Below, piece by piece: positions 8,415-18,588 of a stretch of 64,000 nucleotides of DNA; the stretch's first letter is position 1; each line of letters starts with the position of its first letter. The DNA is taken from the NCBI GenBank assembly GCA_003250395.1, contig QKGM01000044.1, positions 52,550 to 116,549 of the forward strand, in the 5' to 3' direction. The notes under the pieces were generated by a model. It worked only from the letters and a program-made list of their open reading frames with translations. It was not told the DNA's origin and did no database searches. Made by a program: the position numbers and the translations under genes. Source of the DNA: Bacteroidota bacterium (GTDB taxonomy: Bacteria > Bacteroidota > Bacteroidia > Bacteroidales > TTA-H9).

Positions 8415-9386
8415 TCAGAATTTCCTTTCAACAAGACCCAGGGTTACTTTGTGCAATTCATCTGATTGACTGATACCGGCAGGCAAATTATCAAAGAATG
8501 ATTCAGATATCTGGTGGAGGCGTTGAATTTCGTTCAGCGTTGCATCCCTCACTCCAAGTTCATCATATAATGCACGTACAGTTGTAACCTTCTCAACCGG
8601 GCTGCTGGTTGAGAAGGCTTGCTCCAATTCTTGTTTCTGTCGGGCATTTGCCAATTCAAAAGCTTTCAGGTAGAGGAAGGTTTTCTTATTCGTAACTATA
8701 TCATTGCCTGTCTTTTTCCCGAAAAGAGCTTCGTCTGAATATACATCCAGAAGATCATCCATCAGCTGAAAAGCCAGCCCTATACAGATACCAAAATCAT
8801 AGATACGGTCGGCTTCATTGCGCTCAACATCAGCAATCAGTGCACCTGTTTTCAGACTTGCAGCGAGCAGTACAGCAGTCTTTAACCTTATCATCCGCAT
8901 GTATTCATCAATAGAAACCACTTCTTGCGACTCAAAATCCATATCGAGTTGTTGTCCTTCGCATACCTCTATGGCTGTACGATTGAAAAGATGGAGGATT
9001 TCCCTGATACGGCTTGATTCAGAACGAATAAGCAGATCATAGGCAAGGGCAAACATAGTATCACCCGAAAGGATGGCAACACTCGATGTCCATTTCTTAT
9101 AGACAGTTTCCACACCCCGTCGAATAGGAGACTGATCCATTATGTCGTCGTGAACAAGCGTAAAATTGTGAAATACCTCGAGGCCAATAGCGGGCCAGAT
9201 AGCATCCTGAGCTTCAGCCCCATACATCTCAGCAGCCAGAATAAGTAAAGTAGGGCGTAACCTCTTTCCTCCCTGAGACATAGCATAACGTATTGGTTGG
9301 TAAAGCAGAGGAGGTTCTCCTTCCAGTGGTAAACGGGCTATAGTCTCTTCAATTGTCCGGCGGATCTGATCAGCGGTGTGTTTCAT
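8415..9386 (-). CDS. Polyprenyl (farnesyl/geranylgeranyl-type) diphosphate synthase
   Basis: 323 residues, the usual length. It condenses isopentenyl diphosphate with allylic diphosphates in isoprenoid synthesis. Visible signatures are GGKRLRP (39-45), the first aspartate-rich motif DDIMD (80-84), GDTMF (108-112), and the second motif DDLLD (210-214). These bind Mg-diphosphate. Product length cannot be set from sequence alone; the residues before the first motif (FTLVH) do not decide it. It follows rmlA on the same strand, but a terminator lies between them (about 9412-9441), so it probably has its own promoter. Confidence 0.9.
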   Translation of the reverse strand: MKHTADQIRRTIEETIARLPLEGEPPLLYQPIRYAMSQGGKRLRPTLLILAAEMYGAEAQDAIWPAIGLEVFHNFTLVHDDIMDQSPIRRGVETVYKKWTSSVAILSGDTMFALAYDLLIRSESSRIREILHLFNRTAIEVCEGQQLDMDFESQEVVSIDEYMRMIRLKTAVLLAASLKTGALIADVERNEADRIYDFGICIGLAFQLMDDLLDVYSDEALFGKKTGNDIVTNKKTFLYLKAFELANARQKQELEQAFSTSSPVEKVTTVRALYDELGVRDATLNEIQRLHQISESFFDNLPAGISQSDELHKVTLGLVERKF

Positions 9387-9411
9387 TTAAATCTTTTTGC
9401 TGTTGACAAAA

Positions 9412-9441
9412 ATACAAAAAACCGGTATTGACACCGGTTTT
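9412..9441 (-). terminator. Rho-independent terminator after rmlA
   Basis: On the minus strand, ACCGGT - 6-nt loop - ACCGGT is followed by a T-run, and the flanking A/T bases extend the stem to AAAACCGGT/ACCGGTTTT. It lies just past the rmlA stop codon and before the polyprenyl synthase start. Confidence 0.75.
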
Positions 9442-9465
9442 CCACACAATTCGCGACCTTTATAC

Positions 9466-10332
9466 TTAACTTTCGTTAACAAGCTTCATCAGGTATGAAC
9501 CATAACCGCTTTTCATCAGCGGAAGGGCAAGATCCTTAAGTTGTGATTTGCTAATAAATCCATGCCTGAAAGCGATCTCCTCGATACACCCAATCATGAG
9601 CCCCTGTCGGTTCTGAATTACTTCTACAAATTGTGAAGCCTGAATAAGGGAGCTGAAAGTTCCTGTATCGAGCCAGGCGGTTCCACGGCTCAATACACCC
9701 ACCTTTAGTAACCCCTTTTCAAGATACCACCTGTTGACATCCGTTATTTCATATTCTCCTCTTGCCGATGGCTTCAGGTTCCGGGCTACCTCAATGACCG
9801 TATTGTCATAAAAATAGAGTCCCGGGACGGCATAATTTGAACGGGGTTTAGCGGGTTTTTCTTCAATAGAAAGGACTTTCTGTTTCTCATCAAACTCTAC
9901 AACACCATAACGTTCCGGATCACCAACATGGTAAGCGAATACAACCCCTCCTGACGGATCATTACAATCAACCAACAGTTCCTGTAATCCCCGGCCATAA
10001 AAAATATTGTCGCCTAACACGAGGGCTACTTTATCGTCTCCGATGAAGTCGGCTCCTATAACAAATGCTTGTGCCAATCCATTAGGAACTGCCTGTTCGG
10101 CATAACAGAAACTGCACCCCAATGAACTGCCGTCACCAAGTAATCTTCTGAAGTGAGGGAGATCGTGGGGTGTCGAAATGATTAATATCTCGCGGATATT
10201 GGCCATCATAAGCACCGATAACGGGTAGTAAATCATCGGCTTATCATAGATGGGCATCAATTGTTTGCTCACGGCAAGCGTGAGTGGATGAAGCCTGGTC
10301 CCGGATCCTCCGGCGAGAATAATTCCTTTCAT
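9466..10332 (-). CDS. rmlA: Glucose-1-phosphate thymidylyltransferase
   Basis: 288 residues, typical of RmlA. It makes dTDP-glucose from dTTP and glucose-1-phosphate, the first step to dTDP-L-rhamnose and other dTDP-sugars for surface polysaccharide. The nucleotidyltransferase signature [11 protein letters not shown] (8-18) and [15 protein letters not shown] (23-37) are intact, as are LGDNIFYG (the Mg-binding Asp) and EYEITDVN. No rmlB, rmlC or rmlD lies beside it, so the pathway is split across the genome. A terminator follows the gene. Confidence 0.93.
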   Translation of the reverse strand: MKGIILAGGSGTRLHPLTLAVSKQLMPIYDKPMIYYPLSVLMMANIREILIISTPHDLPHFRRLLGDGSSLGCSFCYAEQAVPNGLAQAFVIGADFIGDDKVALVLGDNIFYGRGLQELLVDCNDPSGGVVFAYHVGDPERYGVVEFDEKQKVLSIEEKPAKPRSNYAVPGLYFYDNTVIEVARNLKPSARGEYEITDVNRWYLEKGLLKVGVLSRGTAWLDTGTFSSLIQASQFVEVIQNRQGLMIGCIEEIAFRHGFISKSQLKDLALPLMKSGYGSYLMKLVNES

Positions 10333-10436
10333 AGTGTTTATTATTTATGGTTTATCGCATCCGAACAATTAAGATTGAATACAGCCATACAAATGTAACT
10401 GTTTTACTAAAGGGAAGCATTTCACCATCATGTTGG

Positions 10437-12851
10437 TCAGGCACTTCCCCTGGTATCGGTTTCAAATTCAATAGAGTCGATCTCCTCGTCAAATTCCTCA
10501 TCAAGAATCTGAAGTAACGGCTCCCTAAACCTGCGGGTTGTTACAATACGGTCAAGCCACAACAAAAGTGAGGGAATCAGGAAAAGATTGGAGAGCAGTG
10601 CTGTCAACAGTGTAAAAGAGATAAGGTAACCCATGGCTTCAGTACCACCAAAAGTTGACAACACAAAGACAAGAAAACCAAAAAACAAAACAGATGAACT
10701 GTAAATCATGCTATATCCGGTTTCGCTCAAAGCCTTTAGCACACTTGGGCGTATATCCCAGTGATTCAACCTCAATTGCAACCTGTATCTCGACAGAAAT
10801 TGAATAGTATTATCAACCGAAATCCCTAATGCTACACTGAAAATAAGGATAGTACTTGGTTTTATAGGAATTCCTGCATATCCCATAAGCGCTGCAGTCA
10901 ATAACTGGGGTATCAGATTAGGTATAAGAGAAATGGCAATCATTCTCCATGAGCTAAACAACATAGCCATAAGGCCGGAAATCAGAATGACTGCAAGAGC
11001 TAAACTCTGGAACAGATTGTTCACCATATAACTTGTACCTTTCAGAAATACTACAGAAGTTCCTGTAATCTTTACATCATACTTATCAGGAGAAAAGATT
11101 GAGTCGATACGTGGTCTGAGGCTTTCGGTTATTCTATCAATATCGTCGGTACCTAAATTGGCCATCTGCACGCTGATACGTGTTTTCTGAAGAGTAGAGT
11201 CGGCAAAGGCATCGATAATGGTACGGCCTCCTTCCTTCTTCTTCATGTTTTTAGGCATATAACCAAGGATAAAATTCCTCTCATAATTACCCGGCAGAGT
11301 ATATTGTGATGATGCTCCGCCAAAGAATGCCTGACGTGAAAACTTAGCAACCTCCACAACAGAAAGTGGTTTAGACAACTCCGGGTACTCAGCCAAAACC
11401 TGCTGCAGCTTATCAATCCGGGCAAGATTATCGGCTCGCATTACTCCACGTTTTTTGCGGGTGTCAATACTAATTTCAAGCGGCATCACCCCTTTATAAT
11501 GTTTCTCAAGAAAAACAAGGTCTTTATATAATGGATCACGATGCGGCATATCATCAACTATTTTACCACTGGTTCCAAGCCGGGTAACCCCAATGATACC
11601 GATAATTACCATTATGAAAGTAACCAGATAAATCACAGGCCTTCGCTTCTCAACAGTGCTCACAATCCAGCGAACGATGCCGCTGATAAAGCCTTTTTCC
11701 AGATGCCTGGTATGCCTAACTTCCGGGCTGGGCATAAAACTAAACAGGATAGGAATTAGAAAGAGAGTGAGAAGAAAAACTGTCAGAATACTCAGTGAAG
11801 CCACCAAACCAAACTCTGTCAGCATGGCATTACCTGTAATTATAAATGAGGCGAATCCAGCAGCAGTAGTAGCATTGGTGAGCAGGTTGGCACTACCGAT
11901 CCTTTCTACTACACGCGAGAGTGCCCTTACCTTTCCTCCATGCTCTCTGTATTCAGAATGATACTTATTGAGGAGAAAAATACAGTTCTCTATTCCAATG
12001 ACTATGATTAACGGGGGCAGTACTCCGGTGAGAATGGTTATCTTGTAACCAAGCAGCGAAATAAACCCCATTGTCCAGACTACACTGATGAAAACAATAA
12101 TAACAGGGAAAAAAACCGCCTTGCCTGATCTGAACAGCAGAAGCAATATAATTGACGTAATTAGCAAAGAAAGAATTACAAACAGTTTCAGCTCCTGTTC
12201 AATCTTACGGCTCGTGATGGTACGAATAAAAGGTAGGCCACTGAAACTTACCTTTACCCCTGTTGCCCTCCCAAATGCTTCAGTTCTCGATTTTAATGTG
12301 TCTATAAGGGCAACCCGGGCTCTGCTATTTAACATCTTTTTATCGAGTGTTATGGTCATAAGAGCAACTTCTCCATCCATACTAAAGATCAACCCCTGAT
12401 AAAAAGGCAGATTATAAAGACATGTCCGAAATGAATCGGCTTCTGCCTGAGTCACGGGAAGCTTTTTCATCATTGGTACAAGGACAAATTGTTTTCTGAC
12501 TGTATCTTTCACAAGATTAAAAAGCCGGGTAGGACTTAACACCTCTTCAATACCATTAGTCTCTTTAATACTGGTTGTCAACCGGTCAAGTTTCTCTATG
12601 GCTGAGGGTGTAAACAGACTGTCAGTGGTTAGTCCGGCAAAAACAACAGCTCCATCCTGTCCGAATGTTGATTTAAAAAGCTCATAATCGATGCTGACAC
12701 TATCTGACCTGGGCAACATCCTGGCCATCTCGTATGACATTTGAACCCGGGTGGCCATGAATGCCATCCCGATAGTAAGCAACCCGATTACGATAAGATT
12801 AGCGACCCTATAACGCAGGATCAGACGGATGATATATTTCCACATGAACAA
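10437..12851 (-). CDS. MMPL/RND-family exporter
   Basis: 804 residues with the RND duplicated layout. One membrane segment near residues 10-30 is followed by a large periplasmic domain (about 35-210), then a cluster of five hydrophobic segments (about 220-380). A second single segment (about 405-425), a second periplasmic domain and a final hydrophobic cluster (about 620-775) follow. The ALGISVDNTIQFLSRYR stretch is the Asp-containing proton-relay helix of the second half; its counterpart is VIGIENCIFLLNKYH. The C-terminal tail is acidic. No membrane-fusion or outer-membrane partner is adjacent, in line with single-gene COG1033 transporters. Hydrophobic or lipid-like substrates are usual in the family; the substrate here is unknown. 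Confidence 0.85.
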   Translation of the reverse strand: MFMWKYIIRLILRYRVANLIVIGLLTIGMAFMATRVQMSYEMARMLPRSDSVSIDYELFKSTFGQDGAVVFAGLTTDSLFTPSAIEKLDRLTTSIKETNGIEEVLSPTRLFNLVKDTVRKQFVLVPMMKKLPVTQAEADSFRTCLYNLPFYQGLIFSMDGEVALMTITLDKKMLNSRARVALIDTLKSRTEAFGRATGVKVSFSGLPFIRTITSRKIEQELKLFVILSLLITSIILLLLFRSGKAVFFPVIIVFISVVWTMGFISLLGYKITILTGVLPPLIIVIGIENCIFLLNKYHSEYREHGGKVRALSRVVERIGSANLLTNATTAAGFASFIITGNAMLTEFGLVASLSILTVFLLTLFLIPILFSFMPSPEVRHTRHLEKGFISGIVRWIVSTVEKRRPVIYLVTFIMVIIGIIGVTRLGTSGKIVDDMPHRDPLYKDLVFLEKHYKGVMPLEISIDTRKKRGVMRADNLARIDKLQQVLAEYPELSKPLSVVEVAKFSRQAFFGGASSQYTLPGNYERNFILGYMPKNMKKKEGGRTIIDAFADSTLQKTRISVQMANLGTDDIDRITESLRPRIDSIFSPDKYDVKITGTSVVFLKGTSYMVNNLFQSLALAVILISGLMAMLFSSWRMIAISLIPNLIPQLLTAALMGYAGIPIKPSTILIFSVALGISVDNTIQFLSRYRLQLRLNHWDIRPSVLKALSETGYSMIYSSSVLFFGFLVFVLSTFGGTEAMGYLISFTLLTALLSNLFLIPSLLLWLDRIVTTRRFREPLLQILDEEFDEEIDSIEFETDTRGSA

Positions 12852-12956
12852 ATAGTTTTCCGGTCGGGGTCTGATGACATCATGGGATCCGATGGTAAAC
12901 AGCTAAGTCGAAAACCCGGCAGCTAATTTACTTCCCTGATTAGAGACAGGTAATTC

Positions 12957-14213
12957 TCACACTTCTCCTTTCCCCGGATTTTGAGGATCGGGCCAGTCAA
13001 GAATTTTAAAAAAGTCGTACTCTTCGGGATTTGGGAGAAGCCGCCTTGCCTCTTCATAGTCCTCGGGAGCAAGAAACTGAAGATTGTACTGAAATACAAG
13101 TTCCGATTTCTGGGAGTTGATATTCACCAATCGTGGCTTCACTTTGCCATCAGCATCTGTTACGTCTTTCAGAAAAAGGGGGTGAATATCGCCATTTGGT
13201 TCTGAGGTAACCATACAACCAGTATATCCATCATCAAACAGCTTTTTAACACCTAATCCGAGCAGATTACAATAAAGCAGATCGAAACCAATGGGGCGTA
13301 CACATCGTAATTCATACCCCAGTTCAACCGGACGACTCTTAACATCAAGGTTAAGCTCCTTCAACCTTTGCTGAATCAATACATTAAAGATATGAGCCTT
13401 GCTTACATTGCCTAACTCCGGATGGCCATGATCGTCGTATGTAAAATTAATCCCTGAATTGACAATTTCTTCGGTAGGTAGAAAATGAAAAACCCCTTCA
13501 GAAATCATGGCTACACCATGCATAATACCTTTTATTTGACGCTTAACAATCGAACTGATTACCAAACGAATGATTTTCTCGATCGATATCCGGGTTTTTG
13601 AGAACATTTCCGGAATAATGATCATCGGAAAATGACATGCTGCCCCTATCCCAAATGCCAGATGACCTGCTTCACGTCCCATTGCCGACATTACAAACCA
13701 GTTACCACTTGTACGAGCATCCTCGTATACCGTCTGGGCAATACGGACACCTTCCTCCTTGGCACTCTGATAACCGAATGTAGGCTGACCCTCTGGAAGT
13801 GGCAGATCATTATCTATAGTCTTCGGAACATGGATATTCTGTATCTTAATATTTTGCGACTTGAGATACTTGGTAATCCTGTTAGCCGTACCGGCAGTAT
13901 CATCACCACCTATGGTGACAAGCAGCCGAATATCGTTTTCAGCAAAAAACTTCGTGTTAAATTCGCTGTCTTTGGGCTTATACCGGCTCATACGTAATGC
14001 AGACCCGCCCCGCTTGTATATCTCATCAGCCATTTCGAAGCTGATCTCCTGAAAACATGGCTTATCGGTAAAAATTGTTTTGTAAGCTTCATGAATACCC
14101 AGTACTCGATAGCCACTCTGAAGAAATACCTTCACCAGTGTACCAATTACGGTATTAATCCCGGGTGCGGGACCACCTCCGCATAAGATCGCGATACTTC
14201 CTTTATTGATCAT
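12957..14213 (-). CDS. Phosphofructokinase, pyrophosphate-dependent type
   Basis: 418 residues. It phosphorylates fructose-6-phosphate in glycolysis. Key motifs are CGGGPAPGIN (11-20), GGDDTAGTA (102-110), PKTIDND (130-136) and MGREAGHLA. Two residues separate ATP- from PPi-dependent enzymes: the one after GGD and the one before TIDND. ATP enzymes have Gly at both, while here they are Asp105 and Lys131, the PPi-type pair. The reaction would then be reversible and save ATP. The length also exceeds the ~320 residues of bacterial ATP-PFK. It lies 35 nt after the dCMP deaminase gene on the same strand. Substrate assignment rests on these residues. Confidence 0.9.
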   Translation of the reverse strand: MINKGSIAILCGGGPAPGINTVIGTLVKVFLQSGYRVLGIHEAYKTIFTDKPCFQEISFEMADEIYKRGGSALRMSRYKPKDSEFNTKFFAENDIRLLVTIGGDDTAGTANRITKYLKSQNIKIQNIHVPKTIDNDLPLPEGQPTFGYQSAKEEGVRIAQTVYEDARTSGNWFVMSAMGREAGHLAFGIGAACHFPMIIIPEMFSKTRISIEKIIRLVISSIVKRQIKGIMHGVAMISEGVFHFLPTEEIVNSGINFTYDDHGHPELGNVSKAHIFNVLIQQRLKELNLDVKSRPVELGYELRCVRPIGFDLLYCNLLGLGVKKLFDDGYTGCMVTSEPNGDIHPLFLKDVTDADGKVKPRLVNINSQKSELVFQYNLQFLAPEDYEEARRLLPNPEEYDFFKILDWPDPQNPGKGEV

Positions 14214-14248
14214 TTATTGAGAAATTTTGAAAGTCAGAAAATAGCTTG

Positions 14249-14746
14249 TCAGCCCTTTTGCTTATCGTATTGTAGAATTTCATCGTGAACGAAATGAAGC
14301 TTAACGCCTGCTTCTGAAAACATTTGTTCTGATTCTCCACCCGAATGATAACGATATTCGCATACAACTCTTTCAATGCCACAGTTGATAATCAACATAG
14401 CGCAGGTCCGACAGGGCGTCATCCTGCAATATAGGGTGGCTCCTTCCAATGCAATTCCAAGTCTGGCAGCCTGACATATCGCGTTCTGTTCAGCATGAAC
14501 TGTACGGACACAATGATTGGTTACGGAGCCATCTTCATGAATAGTCTTCTTGAACAAATGACCAACTTCATCGCAATGTTTTAACCCTCGAGGAGACCCA
14601 ACATAGCCTGTAACCAGAATCTGTTTATTACGGGCTATGACACATCCGCTGCGTCCTCTGTCACAAGTGGCTCTTTTAGCAATCGTGTTGGCTACCTCCA
14701 TGAAGTATTCATCCCAGGTTGGCCTTATATAAGGTGTTTTGTCCAT
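14249..14746 (-). CDS. dCMP/deoxycytidylate deaminase family protein (ComEB-like)
   Basis: 165 residues from the ATG at 14746. A longer in-frame start (14845) would add 33 residues without family similarity, so I chose the start giving MDKTPYIRPTWDEYFME, the usual N-terminus. The zinc deaminase motifs are complete: HAE at 84-86 (His ligand and catalytic Glu) and PCRTC at 111-115 (two Cys ligands). Extra Cys/His residues (TCDRGRSGCV, HCVRTVHAE) match the second structural zinc site of dCMP deaminases. It supplies dUMP for thymidylate synthesis. It occupies the place just after gldF where gldG is often found. Confidence 0.9.
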   Translation of the reverse strand: MDKTPYIRPTWDEYFMEVANTIAKRATCDRGRSGCVIARNKQILVTGYVGSPRGLKHCDEVGHLFKKTIHEDGSVTNHCVRTVHAEQNAICQAARLGIALEGATLYCRMTPCRTCAMLIINCGIERVVCEYRYHSGGESEQMFSEAGVKLHFVHDEILQYDKQKG

Positions 14747-14875
14747 CAGCACTCTGTTACTATTAGTGTTTAGGCAAAGATATAATAATGGCGCTAACCC
14801 TCGAAATAAAAGATATGCTTTGATAACCTGACAGCTGATCAGCAATTATATACAATCAGAAAGAATCACAAATAA

Positions 14876-15607
14876 TTACCACTTTCGGCTCTCAAGCGAC
14901 ACCCGGGTAAATACTAAAAATATAGCTATCAGGCTAAGGAAATAGAGCACATCTCTCGTGTCTACCACACCCCGGCTGATGCTTGTATAGTGTTCGTTAA
15001 TCCCCAATGATTTGATAAACAAGTCGAACGGCCCAAAAAGGGAAAGTGAATGGATAAAATCAAAACCAATATACACAAAACCACAAATAACAACAGATAG
15101 AAGGAAAGCTACGATTTGATTATCAGTTACTGAACTAACAAACACACCAATAGCAACAAACGATGCTCCCAAAAACAGCAAACCGATGTAGGATCCCCAT
15201 GTTGCTCCCATATCGATATTTCCTTTGGGCATACCCAACTGATAAACCGAATAAAAATATATCAGTGAGGGTAGTACGGAAAATATAACAAGGACAATTC
15301 CTGCCAGGTATTTGGCCATTACAATCTGCATATCGGTAATTGGGCGAGTTAGCAAAAGCTCAATAGTGCCACTTTTTCTTTCATCGGCAAAAGTACGCAT
15401 GGTAATAGCCGGGATAAGAAATAAGAAGACGAACGGTGCTAACATAAACAGCCCGTCAAGGCCTGCATATCCGTAGTCCATGATATTGAAATCGAGCGGG
15501 AAAACCCACAGAAAAAGTCCATTTATCAGCAGAAAAACGCTAATTGTTATGTACCCGATCAGGCTGTTGAGAAACGAATTAACCTCTTTTTTAAACAGTG
15601 TATACAT
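14876..15607 (-). CDS. gldF: ABC-2 type permease, gliding-motility GldF
   Basis: 243 residues from the ATG at 15607; the frame extends 29 codons upstream, but MYTLFKKEVNSFLNSLIGYI is the family N-terminus. Six hydrophobic segments are visible, with the ABC-2 permease signature TMRTFADERKSGTIELLLTRP between segments 2 and 3. GldF works with GldA (ATPase) and GldG in Flavobacterium gliding, and homologues are widespread in non-gliding Bacteroidota. Neither gldG nor gldA is adjacent here. The end carries the usual short tail SLESRKW. The family call is good; an actual role in gliding is not shown. Confidence 0.82.
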   Translation of the reverse strand: MYTLFKKEVNSFLNSLIGYITISVFLLINGLFLWVFPLDFNIMDYGYAGLDGLFMLAPFVFLFLIPAITMRTFADERKSGTIELLLTRPITDMQIVMAKYLAGIVLVIFSVLPSLIYFYSVYQLGMPKGNIDMGATWGSYIGLLFLGASFVAIGVFVSSVTDNQIVAFLLSVVICGFVYIGFDFIHSLSLFGPFDLFIKSLGINEHYTSISRGVVDTRDVLYFLSLIAIFLVFTRVSLESRKW

Positions 15608-15846
15608 CGCTGCAAAATTTGAAAGACAAAGGTATGCAATATTGGTAGACTGGTAAAGATATATACGGCAAGAGATTTGTTGGCCATAAACCAATTACTG
15701 CAATCAGGCTCCTCTCATTTCCAGCGTTTTTCGTACTACTCCGTTTAACATACAAAACGGTTAATACTTTCAAAAATGGCTGTTATCCATGCATCTTTGC
15801 AAATTCATACTTTATCCCTAATATTGCGCCACTTTAAACTCTTAAC

Positions 15847-17088
15847 ATGAACATTTCAAACCAAACAGGTAAAACGGCTCCGGGTCTTCAAAAATCAAAC
15901 TATGTGCCTGCGCTCGCCGTCCTAACTTCTCTTTTCTTTATGTGGGGATTTATTACATGTCTGAACGACATCCTCATTCCTCATCTGAAAGGACTTTTCA
16001 GCCTTAATTATACCCGGACCATGTTGATCCAGTTCATCTTTTTCGGAGCCTATGCAATCATGTCGATGCCTTCCGGATTTATAGTCTCACGCATTGGGTA
16101 TCAACGCGGAATTGTAGTCGGGCTTACGGTCGCCGGTATTGGAGCCCTCCTCTTCCTCCCGGCAGCTGCCATGGTTTCGTATCCTTTCTTTCTTGGTGCC
16201 TTTTTCGTTCTGGCTTCCGGTATTACATTGCTACAAGTTGCGGCAAATCCTTTCGTAGCCATACTGGGACGACCCGAAACAGCAAGTAGCCGGCTAAACC
16301 TTACACAGGCCTTTAATTCTCTTGGGACAACCATTGCTCCGGTTTTCGGGTCAATGTTGATTCTTGAAAATTCATTTGTGACCCCTGCTGAAGAAGCTGC
16401 AGCAGTAAGGCTTCCCTATATCATGATCGCGTTTGCTCTCTTTGCCATTGCATTGGTATTCGCTTTTGTTAAACTTCCCAAAATCCAGGCAACTGGATCT
16501 GACGATGCCAAAACCGGGGGAAGTGCATGGAAATATCGTCATCTGGTACTTGGTGCCATAGCCATATTTCTCTATGTTGGAAGTGAAGTTTCAATCGGCA
16601 GTTTCCTCGTTAATTTCTTAAGTTTGCCCGAAATCGGAGGTCTAACTGAAGCAACAGCAGGAAAATATGTAGCATTCTATTGGGGCGGGGCTATGATTGG
16701 TCGCTTCCTCGGTTCTGTTGTTCAGAGTTATATCAACCCAGCTAAGGTCCTGGTATTTAACGCCACATTAGCCATTATACTTGTTTTTGGAACTATGTTC
16801 CTGCCTGGTTCTATTGCAATGTGGACCATCATTTCTGTAGGTTTATTCAACTCCATCATGTTTCCTACAATCTTTACCCTTTCAATCGATGGCCTGGGGC
16901 GGCATACCAGTCAGGGTTCAGGTATTTTGTGTATGGCTATTGTAGGCGGTGCAATTCTTCCGATGATTATGGGTTCAATTGCTGACGAAGCCAGCATCAG
17001 AGTTGGTTTTATTGTACCACTGATTGGTTATGCCTACATCCTCTATTATGCAATCTCCGGCTTCAAACCCAAAAAAACAATAGCATAA
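15847..17088 (+). CDS. Sugar MFS transporter, FucP/GluP family
   Basis: 413 residues with 12 predicted membrane segments. The family stretch [19 protein letters not shown] is in the first helix region (about residues 31-49). Other hallmarks are [18 protein letters not shown] with the Asn-Pro pair, [13 protein letters not shown], and [16 protein letters not shown] near residues 337-352. Members are H+ symporters for L-fucose, glucose/galactose or N-acetylglucosamine. No sugar-utilisation enzyme is adjacent, so the substrate stays open. It is a single gene, closed by a strong terminator at 17116-17143. Confidence 0.9.
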   Translation: MNISNQTGKTAPGLQKSNYVPALAVLTSLFFMWGFITCLNDILIPHLKGLFSLNYTRTMLIQFIFFGAYAIMSMPSGFIVSRIGYQRGIVVGLTVAGIGALLFLPAAAMVSYPFFLGAFFVLASGITLLQVAANPFVAILGRPETASSRLNLTQAFNSLGTTIAPVFGSMLILENSFVTPAEEAAAVRLPYIMIAFALFAIALVFAFVKLPKIQATGSDDAKTGGSAWKYRHLVLGAIAIFLYVGSEVSIGSFLVNFLSLPEIGGLTEATAGKYVAFYWGGAMIGRFLGSVVQSYINPAKVLVFNATLAIILVFGTMFLPGSIAMWTIISVGLFNSIMFPTIFTLSIDGLGRHTSQGSGILCMAIVGGAILPMIMGSIADEASIRVGFIVPLIGYAYILYYAISGFKPKKTIA

Positions 17089-17115
17089 AATATTATACTG
17101 CTCAATTATAATAAG

Positions 17116-17143
17116 AGCCGGAGGGTTACTCCGGCTTTTTTTT
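17116..17143 (+). terminator. Rho-independent terminator after the FucP-type transporter
   Basis: Perfect 8-bp stem AGCCGGAG/CTCCGGCT with a 5-nt loop, running into eight Ts. Confidence 0.9.
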
Positions 17144-17718
17144 GCCTTCACAAACAAACCTTTTGCCAGACTCGCTCAGGTGGTAATTTCTTCAATGACA
17201 AGTGAAAAAAATGCCAGTTTTCCAACCTTGTATACAAACGCGTAACACCAACCAGGATGTCCGAAGCCTTGTCAGCAAATAATTACATCTGTAACTAGCC
17301 CTCGAAATAGACATAACACACTGTAAACCCGCTACAAAGATACCCAGAAGCGACCCCATCATATCTTTGGTATATCATTAAGCTGATTATCCATCAATTA
17401 TAATCTAAATATTTCACAATTATAATCTTGCTATCTATCGATTACATATGTATAAACAGACAGAAAGCGATTTAATAAGTAAAACCAGGATAGTTTGCTA
17501 CTAGTATGAAATTTACATTCGACAAACCCGAATACAAGTATCGAGAGAAGTGGTAAAAACGGGATAATGGAAATCGAGAGAACAATTCATCCGAATGGTT
17601 TCATCTGGCACAGATATTGACAACCACCGCCACCCGGTTTGTCAAAACAGTAGCAATTACTTTGCAATAATTTTTACACTAATTAATCAATCAAAATTCG
17701 CTTATAACCAATAAAATA
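17144..17718. other. Intergenic region with no recognised gene
   Basis: About 575 bp of AT-rich DNA between two converging genes. I see no coding frame with protein-like features and no RNA fold I can support. A loose direct repeat (AATTATAATCT and AATTATAATCTT, near 17396-17429) is the only structure noted. Confidence 0.4.
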
Positions 17719-18588
17719 TCAGGCAACATGACTCTTCTTCACATTGTCCAACCAGTAACTGAAAAACCTGTCTGATTCGTCCGACCAGTTATCTACCGGG
17801 TTAAAAGGATCGAATCCCGTGATGTGTAAAGATGGATTGCTAAGAACATCCCTCTTGTATTCAAAAACCAGACGTCCAGGCAGATATTCCGGATGTCCGA
17901 GATGTGCGGTGTACAGGCCGTCAGCAGACTCTATCAGAAATGTTCCGAATCCTGGCATTACAGCCAAGGGCCTGATGAACCCTCTTTCAGATAGTTCCTG
18001 AACTTCCTTTTCTACAAGGCCGGCAAACCTGCTCTGGGGGCAATAAAATCTTTCCCCGAAAGCCCTCATCAAAGGGTGTTCAGGAGCAAGATTAGCAGAG
18101 CGAAAAACACCCGATAGCTTATCGAGATAAACTTCTGAACCGACTCCAAGAAATCTGCAAACGGCAATACCGCCCCAGCAGATACCAAGCAGCGGGGTAT
18201 TAGAATCCCGGCAATACATAATCAGCGAATCAATTTCATCCTGATAATGAATCTGATCAGGACTGAGGTGTTCAACAGGAGCTCCGGTCAGTAGGACAGC
18301 ATCCGGATTTTGTAGTGCCAGCATCGCGGAAGATTGATAATACCTTTTGAGGTGCGGTTGGTTACTGCTACCATAGCGATGCTTTTCGGCTCTGAAAAAC
18401 AATGGCTCCACTAACAGCTGACTTCTCCCCAACCGGTTAAGCAGCAAAAATTCATATTCTTCAGCCTGGGGCATTATATTGAACAGAGCTACTTTTATAT
18501 CAGCCCTCCTGCCCGATGTTTCAATACGAATATCGCGCGCCTTCAGGCGCTCGTAGTGAAGGTAATCAGGAGGCAACAGCAAAGACAT
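17719..18588 (-). CDS. MetA-like homoserine O-acyltransferase family protein (divergent)
   Basis: 289 residues, slightly shorter than MetA (~305). The family's glutamine-amidotransferase-like core is present: TGAPVEHL (101-108), GICWGG with the nucleophile Cys137, DKLSGVF (156-162) and GHPEYLPGR with the catalytic His232 and Glu234. The residue after APV is Glu106; in the family Glu at this place goes with acetyl-CoA and Gly with succinyl-CoA. The N-terminal MPxKxETE segment that carries a conserved active-site Lys reads MPQAEEYE (39-46), so the Lys is missing. It may be a true but divergent enzyme of methionine synthesis or a paralogue with another substrate. No other met gene is adjacent. 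Confidence 0.75.
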   Translation of the reverse strand: MSLLLPPDYLHYERLKARDIRIETSGRRADIKVALFNIMPQAEEYEFLLLNRLGRSQLLVEPLFFRAEKHRYGSSNQPHLKRYYQSSAMLALQNPDAVLLTGAPVEHLSPDQIHYQDEIDSLIMYCRDSNTPLLGICWGGIAVCRFLGVGSEVYLDKLSGVFRSANLAPEHPLMRAFGERFYCPQSRFAGLVEKEVQELSERGFIRPLAVMPGFGTFLIESADGLYTAHLGHPEYLPGRLVFEYKRDVLSNPSLHITGFDPFNPVDNWSDESDRFFSYWLDNVKKSHVA

